NCBI RefSeq assembly: GCF_010894435.1
Contig: NZ_JAAIXZ010000020.1
Location: forward strand, 124,001 to 188,000
Direction: 5' to 3'
DNA: 64,000 bases
DNA from: Pyxidicoccus trucidator
GTDB taxonomy: Bacteria; Myxococcota; Myxococcia; Myxococcales; Myxococcaceae
Made by a program: the position numbers and the translations under genes. A model generated the notes under the pieces. It worked only from the letters and a program-made list of their open reading frames with translations, had not been told where the DNA came from and ran no database searches. This document shows positions 43,526-54,656 of this stretch, in pieces. The first letter of the stretch is position 1, and each line of letters starts with the position of its first letter.

Positions 43526-44800
43526 TCACGCGGTCGACGTGGCGGAGGCCTCCCGTCCTCCGGCGACCTGCCGGGGAGGAGGCGCATGCGTCGGCAGGAC
43601 CACGGTGAAGGTCGAGCCCTGCCCCGGCTGGCTCCGGACGACGATGGTCCCTCCGTGGGCCTCGATGATCTGCTTCGCGACGTACAGCCCCAGCCCCATG
43701 CCACCGTAGTGCCTGGGGGACACCGCGCGCTCGAAGCGCTCGAAGATGCGGCCCGTGTCCTCGCGCGCGAGGCCGATGCCCCGGTCCTGCACGGACAGGC
43801 GCGCCAGCTCTCCATACCCCTCCACGGACACGTCGATGGGGTGGCCCGCCCCGTACTTGATGGCGTTCGACAGCAGGCTCGACAGCACCTGCTCCAGCCG
43901 GAGCTGGTCCCACACCCCGAGCACCGGGCCGGGGGTATGGACCTCCAGGTGGCACCCCGCCCCTTCCGCCTCTTCGCGGAAGCGGTCCGTCACGTCGGCC
44001 GCGAGCCGGGACAGGTCCAGCTCCTCCAACAACAGGCCCAGCCGCCCCGTGGCCACGCGCGACACGTCCAGCAGGCGCTCCACGAGCTGCACCAGTCGCT
44101 GCACCTGTGCGTCGGACCGCTCCAGCTGGCGCAGCAGGCGGGGGTCCTTGATTCCGGCGGCCATCACGCTGCGGCGGAGCGTGTCCAGCTGCAGCTTCAG
44201 GGGCGTCAGCGGCGTCCGCAGCTCATGCGCGGCGATGGAGAGGAACTCGTCGCGCGACTGCACGCCCTCCCGCGCGGCCAGCTCCAGCTGGTGTGTCGTC
44301 CGCAGCTCCACCTCGGTCATCACCGCGGCCGCGAGGTCCTCGAGGATGTGCACATCATCTTCCGTCCAGCGGCGGGGGATGGTGTCCACGACACAGAAGG
44401 CGCCCAGAGGCTGGCCTGAGCTGATGAGGGGAATGCCCATGTAGGCCACCGCGCCCAGCTCCGTCACGCCCAGGCAGTCCTGGAACCGGGAGTCCTTGCG
44501 CGCGTCCTCGACGATGAGGGGCTCCCCGTCCGTCAGGGTGTACTTGCAGAGCGAGTGCGTCAGCGGCAGCTCACGCTGGCTCTGCCACGGCTCCGGCAGG
44601 CCGACGCAGCTCTTGCAGAAGTGCCGCCCATCGTCGATGAGGCTCACCAGGCCCATGGGCGTATGGAGGATGTGGCAGGCCAGGCGGGTGAGCCGGTCGA
44701 AGCCCTCCTCTGCCTGCGTGTCCAGGAGCGCGGTTCGGCGCAGAGCAGCCAGACGCTCGGGTGAGCGCAGGATGCTCTGGACATCGTCCGGCACGGTCAT
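43526..44800 (-). CDS. GAF-domain sensor histidine kinase
   Basis: A 424-residue cytosolic protein. The N-terminal GAF domain (about 20-165) has two Cys-containing stretches (HFCKSCVGLP and HSLCKYTL). HisKA carries the phospho-acceptor in AAHELRTPLTPL (His 192), and HATPase_c has NAIKYGAG, DRGIGLARED and GGMGLGLYVAKQ. No membrane segment or receiver domain is present. The ligand of the GAF domain is unknown; the motif resembles GAF domains of bacteriophytochrome-type kinases only in general fold. It is monocistronic and points toward the cobalamin-binding gene. Confidence 0.9.
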   Translation of the reverse strand: MTVPDDVQSILRSPERLAALRRTALLDTQAEEGFDRLTRLACHILHTPMGLVSLIDDGRHFCKSCVGLPEPWQSQRELPLTHSLCKYTLTDGEPLIVEDARKDSRFQDCLGVTELGAVAYMGIPLISSGQPLGAFCVVDTIPRRWTEDDVHILEDLAAAVMTEVELRTTHQLELAAREGVQSRDEFLSIAAHELRTPLTPLKLQLDTLRRSVMAAGIKDPRLLRQLERSDAQVQRLVQLVERLLDVSRVATGRLGLLLEELDLSRLAADVTDRFREEAEGAGCHLEVHTPGPVLGVWDQLRLEQVLSSLLSNAIKYGAGHPIDVSVEGYGELARLSVQDRGIGLAREDTGRIFERFERAVSPRHYGGMGLGLYVAKQIIEAHGGTIVVRSQPGQGSTFTVVLPTHAPPPRQVAGGREASATSTA

Positions 44801-44982
44801 CGCCTCCCCGAGGTAGCACGCCCCTTCCTTCCCCCTCGCCTGGAGGTGCGCGGCCAGCCTTCACGTACAGATGGGCAGGGGCCGGCGGGCGGGCCAGAAG
44901 CAGGCAGCCGCGGGTTCGTCCTCAAGCCGGGTGTCGCGTGGCGCAGTCCTCCACGAAACCCTGGCTGGGCTAGAGTCCGGGC

Positions 44983-45633
44983 ATGCGCTTCCAGCCACCC
45001 TGGGGCGGGGCCTTCCGGCTCCAGACCTTCGTCCACCGGACGCCCGAGGCCCTGCCGCCCCCGGCGGTCGACGCCATCCGGAAGGCCATCCTCGACACGC
45101 CCCTGCTCGCCGACTCCAACCTGTCGGGCCAGTTCTCGGGGACCTATGGCTTCTCCATCACCTTCCGGCGCGAGGCCGTCTCCCAGGTGACGGCGCTCTT
45201 CCCCGACTTCGCCCCCTTCCTCGACGCCGCGCTGTTGCCGGACTGCGACACCTTCCTGCTCAACCCGCTGCTGGTGGGGGAAGGACGCGGCGTGGGCGCG
45301 CACATCGACCGCAGCCTGGAGTTCTACGCGCCCGGCATCGGCTGCCCGGTGGCGGTAAGCGTCCTCTATGTCCAGGTGCCCGAGCGCCTGGAAGGTGGCG
45401 AGCTGCGGCTGTATCACCGGGGCAACCAGGTGGCGGCGCTGAAGCCCCAGCCGCGCTCGCTGGTGATGTTCCGGGGCGACCTCACGCACGAGGTCGGCGC
45501 CATCGACGCGGGAGCCCCCGAGCGCGCGTCGGCGCGAATCAGCCTGGTCATCGAGCAGTACCGCGTGCCGGACGCACTGAAGGCCCGGGTCCCCCGCTTC
45601 GAGCTGCGGACCCGCACGGGGGTGGCGGCATGA
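44983..45633 (+). CDS. 2-oxoglutarate/Fe(II)-dependent oxygenase
   Basis: The 216-residue protein is a double-stranded beta-helix hydroxylase of the prolyl 4-hydroxylase type. The iron triad is His 107 and Asp 109 (AHIDRS) and His 169 (LTHEV); Arg 185 (SARISLVI) would bind 2-oxoglutarate. The substrate is unknown; related proteins hydroxylate protein prolines or amino acids. It ends in an ATGA overlap with the downstream gene, so the two are translationally coupled. Confidence 0.88.
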   Translation: MRFQPPWGGAFRLQTFVHRTPEALPPPAVDAIRKAILDTPLLADSNLSGQFSGTYGFSITFRREAVSQVTALFPDFAPFLDAALLPDCDTFLLNPLLVGEGRGVGAHIDRSLEFYAPGIGCPVAVSVLYVQVPERLEGGELRLYHRGNQVAALKPQPRSLVMFRGDLTHEVGAIDAGAPERASARISLVIEQYRVPDALKARVPRFELRTRTGVAA

Positions 45634-46289
45634 GCGAGCTGAGCGTGGACGTGTGGCTGGCGCGGAGCCCGGACGAGGTCTTCACCGCCTTCGGCGACCC
45701 CTTCCGGCTGCGGCGCTGGTACGGCGCGCCTCCGGGCGGCCACCGCACCGGGGCCACGGGCGACGTGGCGTCCGGCCAGCCCTTCCAGGTGGACCTCATC
45801 GACGCGGGCGGCGTGCCCTTCGTGCAGCGCGGACAGATTCTCTCGGTGACGCCGGGAGAGGGGCTCGAGCTGGAGATGGTGTGGGAGGGTGGAAACCTCG
45901 GAGCGACGGCGACGCGCGCCTCCATCGCCCTGCGTCCGGCGGACGGCGGCACCCGGCTGGAGGTGCGCCAGGGGCCGTTCTCCAACCCCGAGTCGCTGGA
46001 GGCCCACCGGGCCTGGTGGGGCGCCTGTCTGGGGCGGCTGGTCCGCGTCGTCGCCGGAGACGCCGTGCCCTGCTTCGAGGAGTTCTGGGAGGAGTCACGC
46101 GGCTTCGTCGGGCCGCTCGGCATGGCGGCCTACAGCGTGCTCGCCGGCCTGCGTGAGGCCGGCACGGCGCCCGAGGTGCTCGCCCAGGTGGAGGAGACGC
46201 TCTACACGCACCTCGCCCGCCTCCCGCCGGAGACGGCCGAGGTGCTGGGCGCGGTGCTGCGCTCGCGCCTCACGGATACCGCGTCCTGA
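45630..46289 (+). CDS. SRPBCC/AHSA1-like domain protein
   Basis: A 219-residue protein whose first 145 residues have the START-like AHSA1 pattern (SVDVWLARSPDEVFTAFGDPFRLRRWYG at the N-terminus and a C-terminal helix). These folds bind hydrophobic ligands or Hsp90-like partners. Residues 150-219 form an additional helical tail. The ATG overlaps the oxygenase stop (ATGA). A joint function with the oxygenase, such as holding its substrate, is inference. Confidence 0.82.
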   Translation: MSELSVDVWLARSPDEVFTAFGDPFRLRRWYGAPPGGHRTGATGDVASGQPFQVDLIDAGGVPFVQRGQILSVTPGEGLELEMVWEGGNLGATATRASIALRPADGGTRLEVRQGPFSNPESLEAHRAWWGACLGRLVRVVAGDAVPCFEEFWEESRGFVGPLGMAAYSVLAGLREAGTAPEVLAQVEETLYTHLARLPPETAEVLGAVLRSRLTDTAS

Positions 46290-46320
46290 CGAAGCCCCTC
46301 GCCGTGCCTCCCGGCCCGCC

Positions 46321-47994
46321 TCAGCGCAGCACGCTCACGTGGATGGGCGGCGTGCGGACCTCGGTGGCGCGCTCCACCACCCGGCCCAGGCGCAGCAAGA
46401 GATTTTCTTCGTAGGGGCGCCCGGTGAGCTGGACCCCCACGGGCAGGCCCGCGCGGTCGAAGCCGGCCGGCACGGACAGCGCGGGGAAGCCCGTCAGGTT
46501 GGCCAGCCGCACGAAGCGCATCAGCGCGTCCACCACCGGCAGGTTCGACTCCCCGTCCGGCAGCGTCGCCTCCGGAATCACCGGCGCGGTGCTGGCCGTC
46601 GTCGGCGTGACGATGACGTCCACGCCCGCCATCTGCGACAGCAGCTCTCGCGTCAGCCGGTGCCGGTGCCGCAGCGCGTGCACCAGGTCCGTGGCCCGGA
46701 AGTGCCGGCCGATGGCGAGGTTGGTCCGCGAGTCGAGGCCGAAGTCCGAGGAGCGCGACTTCACGTGCGACATCATCGCCTCCGCCATCTCGCTCAGGAT
46801 GATGCAGCTGTGCGTCCACAGGATGGTGTTCAGGTCGGGCGGCGGAAGCTCCACCACCGTGGCGCCCGCGTCGGTGAGCGCCCTGACGGACTCCCTGCAG
46901 CGCGCCACGACGTCGGCGTCCGCGTCCTCGAAGTAGGGCCAGCAGATGCCGAGCCGCACGCCCGACAGGTTCCCATTCTCGTAGCCCGACAGGTGGTGCG
47001 TCGGCTGTGTCTGCGCGACGAGGTCCTGTCCATCCGTCCCGGACACGAGCGCGTACATCGCGGCGACGTCGTCGACGGTGAGCCCCATGGGGCCGACATG
47101 GCCCACGTTCCAGCACAGCGGCGGCACGCCCGTCTCGGGGATGCGGCCCCAGGTGGCCTTGAGGCCGACGATGCCGCACAGCGCGGCGGGGATGCGCACC
47201 GAGCCGCCGCCGTCCGCGCCGATGCTCAGCGGGCACAGGCCCGCGGCCACGACGGCGCCCGAGCCGCTGGAGCTGCCACCAGTGATGTGCCCCCGGTTCC
47301 ACGGGTTGCGCGCGGCCCCGTGGTGCGGATTCAACCCGATGGGGTTGATGCCAATCTCGTTCATGTTGGCCTTGCCGAGGATGAGGGCGCCGGCGGCCTT
47401 CAGCCGCGCGGCCACCGTCGAGTCCGCGGCGGCCACCTGGTTGCGGAACTTCGTGCCCAGGGTGGTGGGAAAGCCGGCCAGGTCCACCTCGTCCTTGAGG
47501 ACGACGGGAACGCCGTCGAGCACGCTCAGGGGACGCCCGGCGCGCAGCCGCTCCGCCGAGGCCCCCGCGGCCCGCAGCACTTCCTCGGGCTTGCGCGCGA
47601 CGAAGAGGCCCAGGCGGTCCTTCCCACCGTCGAGCCTGGCAATGGCCTCGTGGATGCGGCGCACCACCGCCACGGGGTCCGCCCCTCCCTCACGGTAGGC
47701 GTGTGCGTAGGCCGAGACGGTCGCCCGCTCCTTCGGCACGGGGGACGCGGCGATGGCGCGCGCGGCCTGCTCCTGCGGCGACTGGGGCTCGCTCGCGGGC
47801 GCGTCGTGCGGCAGCGGGAACTGGAGCGGCGGCGCGTCTCCGGCGGACAGCTCACGCCAGCGGTCGATGCCACTGTCGCGCACCAGCTTCTCCAGCACGA
47901 CGGACCCGACTCCACTCTCCAGCGTGTTGACGAAGGCCTTGAGCGCCACACCGGATACACGGGGCGCCTTCACCGGGCTGCGTTGGTAGGTCAT
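46321..47994 (-). CDS. Amidase signature family protein
   Basis: The 557-residue enzyme carries the amidase-signature Ser-cisSer-Lys triad: Lys in VPVVLKDEVDLAG, and the serines in ITGGSSSGSGAVVAAG, with GADGGGSVRIPAALCG following. Such enzymes hydrolyse amides or acyl-amides and occur in catabolism and in transamidation complexes; with no gatB nearby the latter is unlikely. An N-terminal extension of about 100 residues before the core is longer than in many amidases. The start at 47994 is used because the upstream in-frame ATG adds only a basic stretch. No signal peptide is seen. Confidence 0.9.
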   Translation of the reverse strand: MTYQRSPVKAPRVSGVALKAFVNTLESGVGSVVLEKLVRDSGIDRWRELSAGDAPPLQFPLPHDAPASEPQSPQEQAARAIAASPVPKERATVSAYAHAYREGGADPVAVVRRIHEAIARLDGGKDRLGLFVARKPEEVLRAAGASAERLRAGRPLSVLDGVPVVLKDEVDLAGFPTTLGTKFRNQVAAADSTVAARLKAAGALILGKANMNEIGINPIGLNPHHGAARNPWNRGHITGGSSSGSGAVVAAGLCPLSIGADGGGSVRIPAALCGIVGLKATWGRIPETGVPPLCWNVGHVGPMGLTVDDVAAMYALVSGTDGQDLVAQTQPTHHLSGYENGNLSGVRLGICWPYFEDADADVVARCRESVRALTDAGATVVELPPPDLNTILWTHSCIILSEMAEAMMSHVKSRSSDFGLDSRTNLAIGRHFRATDLVHALRHRHRLTRELLSQMAGVDVIVTPTTASTAPVIPEATLPDGESNLPVVDALMRFVRLANLTGFPALSVPAGFDRAGLPVGVQLTGRPYEENLLLRLGRVVERATEVRTPPIHVSVLR

Positions 47995-48076
47995 GAAACG
48001 GGACACTACCGCTGTCGGCCACCTCGGCGCGCGCGGTGCCACCCGGCCCGGAGCGACCCGGACCGGGGTGCATGCT

Positions 48077-49153
48077 TCAGGACACGCCGCTGGACTCGGG
48101 GAGTGGCTCGGGCTCCGGGAGGTCGCGCGCCTTGCCCGCCTTCCAGGGCAGGTAGTAGCGCGTCATGAAGTCCTCCTTGTAGTCGCGATAGGAGCTGATG
48201 GCCCCCAGCGCTGCCCAGCTGCGTATGAAGAGCCACGCCAGGTCGAGCTGATACGGCAGGAAGCCGCTCCGGGCCCCGCTCGGATAGAGGTGGTGGTTGT
48301 TGTGCCACTCACCGGCGACGTACCCCGGCCAGAGCTGGTTGATGGACTGGTCGCGGGTGTTGAAGTCGATACCCTCGCGCCGACGGTCCTTGCCGCCCCC
48401 ATGCCCGTCGAAGTTGAACGTCCGGACTCCGATGGCCCACACCCCGGACATGCCGAAGAGGGCCAGGGCCAGCGCGTGCCCGCCGATGAGGAAGAACGCG
48501 CCGTACCAGAACGCCCAGTTGAGGGCGAAGTGCGCCACCGTGTAGCCCGGGTGACAGAGCGAGCCCCACCGCTGGTACTGCTCATAGCTGTTGAGGTGCA
48601 CGCCCGTGTGCTTCATCAGCTTGCAGAGCTGGGTGTAATCCTTGGGGCTCAGGTCCTTGCGGATGCCCTGGTGGGTCGCATCCGCCAGGAAGCAGTAGAG
48701 AAACCCCGCCTTCGCGTTGTACGGGTCACCCGGCTGCTCCACCAGGCTGTGGTGGACGTGGTGGGAGATGACATACGCCTCATCCACGACAATCTTGATG
48801 ACCAGGTTGCGGCACAGCTCGCGGAAGAACGCGTTCTTGAACTGGTAGGCACCGTGGGTGGAGTAGCGGTGCAGCCAGATGGTGCCGTGGGTGCCCAGGG
48901 CCACCATGCTGTAGACGAAGCCCAGGGCCAGCAGCCACCAGCTGAAGTGGTGGGCGAAGAAGAGGGCGAGTGGGATTCCGAAGCTCAGGCTCGTCAACCA
49001 GCTGAAGAACGGCACCCAGTTCTTACGGGAGCGGACGATGTTCAGCCGGGAGAAGAACTCGCGGGTGAGTTCCCGATGGGTCGGAACGTAGAGCTGACCG
49101 TCTCTCTCGTAGCCGTAGCTGGGTGGGTCCAGGATGCGATCCAAGAAAGCCAT
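48077..49153 (-). CDS. Membrane fatty acid desaturase
   Basis: A 358-residue integral membrane di-iron desaturase of the stearoyl-CoA/acyl-lipid type. It has three histidine boxes: HRYSTH (95-100), HHVHH (131-135) and HNNHH (284-288). Hydrophobic segments near 48-90 and 205-245 flank them. It would introduce a double bond into acyl chains to adjust membrane fluidity. It diverges from the RecQ-like gene; a perfect palindrome (CGAACGTTCG) lies 140 bases upstream of its start. Confidence 0.9.
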   Translation of the reverse strand: MAFLDRILDPPSYGYERDGQLYVPTHRELTREFFSRLNIVRSRKNWVPFFSWLTSLSFGIPLALFFAHHFSWWLLALGFVYSMVALGTHGTIWLHRYSTHGAYQFKNAFFRELCRNLVIKIVVDEAYVISHHVHHSLVEQPGDPYNAKAGFLYCFLADATHQGIRKDLSPKDYTQLCKLMKHTGVHLNSYEQYQRWGSLCHPGYTVAHFALNWAFWYGAFFLIGGHALALALFGMSGVWAIGVRTFNFDGHGGGKDRRREGIDFNTRDQSINQLWPGYVAGEWHNNHHLYPSGARSGFLPYQLDLAWLFIRSWAALGAISSYRDYKEDFMTRYYLPWKAGKARDLPEPEPLPESSGVS

Positions 49154-49293
49154 TCATCTCCTTCTGCTTGTTGCCAGTCCCGCGACAGAGGTGTGCGATG
49201 AGGAGTCCGCCTGAAGCGGCTCCACATCCGACAGAGGGTCGGTCACGTTGGGGAACCGGGACTCTTTCACACTCCCGGGGAAACCGCTCAGAC

Positions 49294-49303
49294 CGAACGT
49301 TCG
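49294..49303. promoter_or_regulatory. Palindrome CGAACGTTCG, possible operator
   Basis: A perfect 10-base palindrome lies between divergent desaturase and helicase genes, 141 bases from the desaturase start and 95 bases from the helicase start. GAACGTTC-type cores occur in operators of TetR-family lipid regulators such as DesT. The link here is inference, as a 10-base palindrome also arises by chance at low frequency. Confidence 0.3.
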
Positions 49304-49397
49304 ACTCGCTCCAAGCAGGGCGTCCAGGCACTGAACACCCGGGAATGCGGCAGATGTCACCGGCCCGCGGCCCTGGGTGTTACGAGGGCGTAACCGA

Positions 49398-51356
<1,959 letters not shown>

Positions 51357-51453
51357 CGGCGCCCGTACGGGCGGTGTCAGGACAACCGGGGCTGACAGGT
51401 TTTACATCTTCTTCTGTTATCGTCACGGCTCCCCCAGGTGGTTGGAGGATGCC

Positions 51454-52206
51454 GTGAAACCGAGAAGCCAGAAGACGATGAAGAGACATGCGGGACAGGT
51501 GGTGACGCGTACGGCGCTGGCGGCGCTCGTGCTGGGCCCGCTGGCCGCGGGCGCGGTGAGCCAGCGGCTGCGGTACCGCTTCGAGGCGGTGTCCAACCCG
51601 GTGACCACGGTGGTGGACGACAGCGGCAAGGGCCACACGGGCACGGTCCAGACGGCCAACGGCGGCACGGTGGTGCCGGTGACGGGGTACGAGGGACAGG
51701 GCGTGCAGTTCCCAGCCGTCTGCACGGGCACCGGCTGCCCGCACGCCAACCTCAGCGCGGCGGACGCCACGGACCTGAACCCCGGCACGGCCCTGTTCAC
51801 CTTCGGCGCACGGGTCCGCGTCACGCTCGCGGAGCTGACCGCGGACCATGGCTCCAACATCGTGCAGAAGGGTCTCTCCACGACGGGCCAGTGGAAGCTG
51901 CAGCTCGATGACGCCGTCACCGGCAAGCCGAGCTGCGTGGTGCGCACCACGGGCGGCGCCAGCCCCATCATCGTCAAGTCGTCGGTGGGTATCGCGGACG
52001 GCACCTGGCACAAGGTCTCCTGCCAGCGCACCAGCACCACGATTACCATCCTCATCGACAACGTCGCCCGGGGCAGCGCGCTCATCGCCTCCACCTACGA
52101 CATCAGCCCCGTGGGCCAGCCGGTCGGCATCGGCGCCAAGAGCACCGGCAACAACAACGACCAGTTCCACGGCGCCCTCGACGAGGTCTACTTCAACCTC
52201 GACTGA
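51454..52206 (+). CDS. Small secreted LamG-like protein
   Basis: The product is a single LamG/concanavalin-like jellyroll of about 210 residues after a signal peptide ending near LAAGAVS. Diagnostic strands are GTWHKVSCQRTSTTITILIDN and the C-terminal GALDEVYFNLD. The GTG at 51454 is chosen because GGAGG (51444-51448) lies five bases upstream; an ATG at 51478 also gives a usable signal peptide. No catalytic motif is seen. Like the larger LamG protein at 18139, it may bind extracellular glycans. Confidence 0.78.
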   Translation: MKPRSQKTMKRHAGQVVTRTALAALVLGPLAAGAVSQRLRYRFEAVSNPVTTVVDDSGKGHTGTVQTANGGTVVPVTGYEGQGVQFPAVCTGTGCPHANLSAADATDLNPGTALFTFGARVRVTLAELTADHGSNIVQKGLSTTGQWKLQLDDAVTGKPSCVVRTTGGASPIIVKSSVGIADGTWHKVSCQRTSTTITILIDNVARGSALIASTYDISPVGQPVGIGAKSTGNNNDQFHGALDEVYFNLD

Positions 52207-52369
52207 CGCGGCGGCAGGCGGGCGGCAGGGCGCTCCGCGTCGCCAGCACCGGCGCACGCGGGCGCCCGCAATCAGGCGCAAGAACCGGGCTGCCTCCAGC
52301 CAGGCGCTCCCCTATCCGTAGCAGGGTGATGGGCACCACGGCCCATCAACACGGATGGGGAGCACCACC

Positions 52370-53488
52370 ATGTCGACGCGGCAGATTGAGTCCCTGGCGA
52401 AGTACCACCTGCTCGGCCAGACGGGCCTGCGGGTGAGCCCGCTGGCGCTGGGCACCATGAACTTCGGCACCGACTGGGGCTGGGGCATGAGCGGCGAGGA
52501 CGCCCACCGCCTGATGGCGCGCTACCTGGAAGCAGGCGGCAACTTCCTCGACACCGCGGACGCGTACACCTCCGGCTCCAGCGAGCGCATCATCGGTGAC
52601 TACTTCGCGAAGCACGGCGGGAGGGACCGGGCGGTCATCGCCACCAAGTTCTCCGCGAACCTGTCGCCGGGAGACCCGAACGCGGGTGGCAACAGCCGCA
52701 AGCACATCCTCTCCGCGCTCGAAGGCTCGCTGCGCCGCCTGAAGACGGACTACGTGGACGTGTACTGGCTGCACGTCTGGGACGGCCTGACGCCCGTGGA
52801 GGAGGTCATGGGGACGCTGACCGGGCTCGTGCGCGAGGGCAAGGTCCGGTACCTCGGCTTCTCCGACGTGCCGGCGTGGTACTTCGCGCGCGCCCAGACG
52901 CTGGCGGAGCGCAACGGCTGGGAGAAGGTCGCCGCATTGCAACTGGAGTACTCGCTCGCGGAGCGCAACGTCGAGCGCGAGCACCTCCCCGCCGCGCTCG
53001 CGCTGGGCGCCGCCCTCACCCCGTGGAGTCCGCTGGCCGGCGGACTCCTCACCGGCAGGTACACCCGCGAGGGCACGAAGCCCAAGGGCGACGGGCGCGC
53101 CCACGCGCTGCTGGCCAGCGGCAACCCCGTGGCGGACAAGTTCCTGCAGGACCGCCCCTGGGCCATCGTCGCGGAGCTCATCGCGGTGGCGAAGGAGGTG
53201 GAGCGCTCACCCGCGCAGGTGGCGCTCAACTGGGTGGCGACACGTCCGGGCGTCGTCTCCACCCTCATTGGCGCAAGCAGGCTGGAGCAGCTGGAGGACA
53301 ACCTGCACGCGCTCGACTTCACGCTGCCGCCCGCGCTCTCCGCGAGACTGGAGGCCGCGAGCCGTCCCGAGCTCGTCACCCCGTACGTGTTCTTCGAGAA
53401 CCCCTTCTTCACGAAGGGAATGCTCGCGGGCAACACCACGGTGAGCGCGGAGCCGGACGGCTTCAGGGGCCCCCTCCGGAGCCCCTGA
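52370..53488 (+). CDS. Aldo/keto reductase
   Basis: The 372-residue protein is a TIM-barrel NADPH-dependent oxidoreductase. The catalytic tetrad is visible: Asp and Tyr in NFLDTADAYTSG, Lys in IATKFSAN and His in YWLHVWDG. The C-terminal cofactor segment STLIGASRLEQLEDNL binds the adenosine phosphate. The substrate is unknown. The ATG at 52370 is preferred over 52355 because GGGGAG lies seven bases upstream. The gene is isolated and converges with an acyltransferase-like gene. Confidence 0.92.
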   Translation: MSTRQIESLAKYHLLGQTGLRVSPLALGTMNFGTDWGWGMSGEDAHRLMARYLEAGGNFLDTADAYTSGSSERIIGDYFAKHGGRDRAVIATKFSANLSPGDPNAGGNSRKHILSALEGSLRRLKTDYVDVYWLHVWDGLTPVEEVMGTLTGLVREGKVRYLGFSDVPAWYFARAQTLAERNGWEKVAALQLEYSLAERNVEREHLPAALALGAALTPWSPLAGGLLTGRYTREGTKPKGDGRAHALLASGNPVADKFLQDRPWAIVAELIAVAKEVERSPAQVALNWVATRPGVVSTLIGASRLEQLEDNLHALDFTLPPALSARLEAASRPELVTPYVFFENPFFTKGMLAGNTTVSAEPDGFRGPLRSP

Positions 53489-53498
53489 GCCAGCGCCC

Positions 53499-54365
53499 TC
53501 AGTCCCGGCCCGTCAAGCGGTAGTACGCGTGGGAACGGCACCAGCGGATGAGCGCCCTCGCGACAGGATTCAGCTTCCACTTGATGGGCACGTGCTCCAC
53601 GACGAACCCCATGTCGTCCTTGAACTGGTTCAGCCGGGGGGCCTCGCGTGCGTGGAGGCCATTGACGAGCACCTGGGCCCCCCCGGACCTCCGGCAGACC
53701 TGCGCGAACTCGAAGACCAGTCCCGTGGCGATGTTGGAAGGGAGGGCCCACGTGGCGTAGTAGGCGCTGCCGCCATACGCAATGCCGTCCACCACGTAGC
53801 CATCCAGGTACCCGCCCAGCCTGCCGTCAATCAGGCCCGCCAGCACGCACCAGTGGCTCCCCTGGAAGTACTTCTTCACGTCCGCGGCATATCTCTCCCG
53901 GGAGGGCGGCTTCTTGTGCCGGGTCCGGGAGAGCGAATCGATGACCGTGGCGTACCCCTGCTCCAGCAGGAGCGCGGGGCCGGTGAGCTGAACGATTCTC
54001 ACGAGCCGCTGGCACTTGCGGAGCTTGTTCTTCCGGTTCGAGGAGAGGCTGTCGAGCGTGTAGTCACCCAGCTCCGGTGAGCGGACGACGGGCACCGTGC
54101 CATTCGCCGCGTCCGACTCCGGCGCCACGGCCGCCCGGAAGCCCCAGCACCACGGCGTGGGCCGCGTCACCTCCTCGGGCTCCAGCCGCGCCAGCAGATT
54201 CACCGGCTGGAAGAAGCCGGGGGCGCCCGTCTGCTCCCAGTAATGATTGCCATGCTGGACGACGCGCACGCCCTCCTCGCGCCGCCGCTCAGCCAGCTCC
54301 CGCTCCGTGAGCGCCGCGAAGCTCGCGGCCGCGGCGTCCCGGACCTGCTCCTTCCCCATCCCCAT
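53499..54365 (-). CDS. GNAT/FemAB-like acyltransferase of the polysaccharide locus
   Basis: A 288-residue protein with a C-terminal GNAT-like fold as in FemAB/CelD proteins: the strand pattern HWCVLAGLIDGRLGGYLDGYVVDGIAYGGSAYYA followed by a helix with FEFAQVCRRSGGAQVLVNG. The N-terminus is divergent. Such enzymes acylate sugars or glycan-linked amino groups. The start at 54365 has GGAGG five bases upstream. It is divergently oriented to the dehydratase and is the first gene of what looks like a polysaccharide region. Confidence 0.7.
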   Translation of the reverse strand: MGMGKEQVRDAAAASFAALTERELAERRREEGVRVVQHGNHYWEQTGAPGFFQPVNLLARLEPEEVTRPTPWCWGFRAAVAPESDAANGTVPVVRSPELGDYTLDSLSSNRKNKLRKCQRLVRIVQLTGPALLLEQGYATVIDSLSRTRHKKPPSRERYAADVKKYFQGSHWCVLAGLIDGRLGGYLDGYVVDGIAYGGSAYYATWALPSNIATGLVFEFAQVCRRSGGAQVLVNGLHAREAPRLNQFKDDMGFVVEHVPIKWKLNPVARALIRWCRSHAYYRLTGRD

Positions 54366-54656
54366 GCCGACCTCCCCCTGCCAGACAGTTACACCGGCTG
54401 TCCAAAGCCCGCCAACGTCTGGAGTGCCAGCGACTGTCGACTGATGCGCTGCGAATGCCATCCCAGTCGCAGCGGCCGGGCAGGACAGGTGTGGCGCCCC
54501 CCAACAACACCGCGCTCCAGGGCGGCTTGGAACCCACGCGCACGGTCTCCACCCTCAAGCCGCGAATCGTTGCGTGTGCGGCGGGACATTGCCGAACCAA
54601 CGACACGGGCGGGAGCCGGCTCGGCGCCGGCGTCGGGGCAGAGGGGGAACACACGG

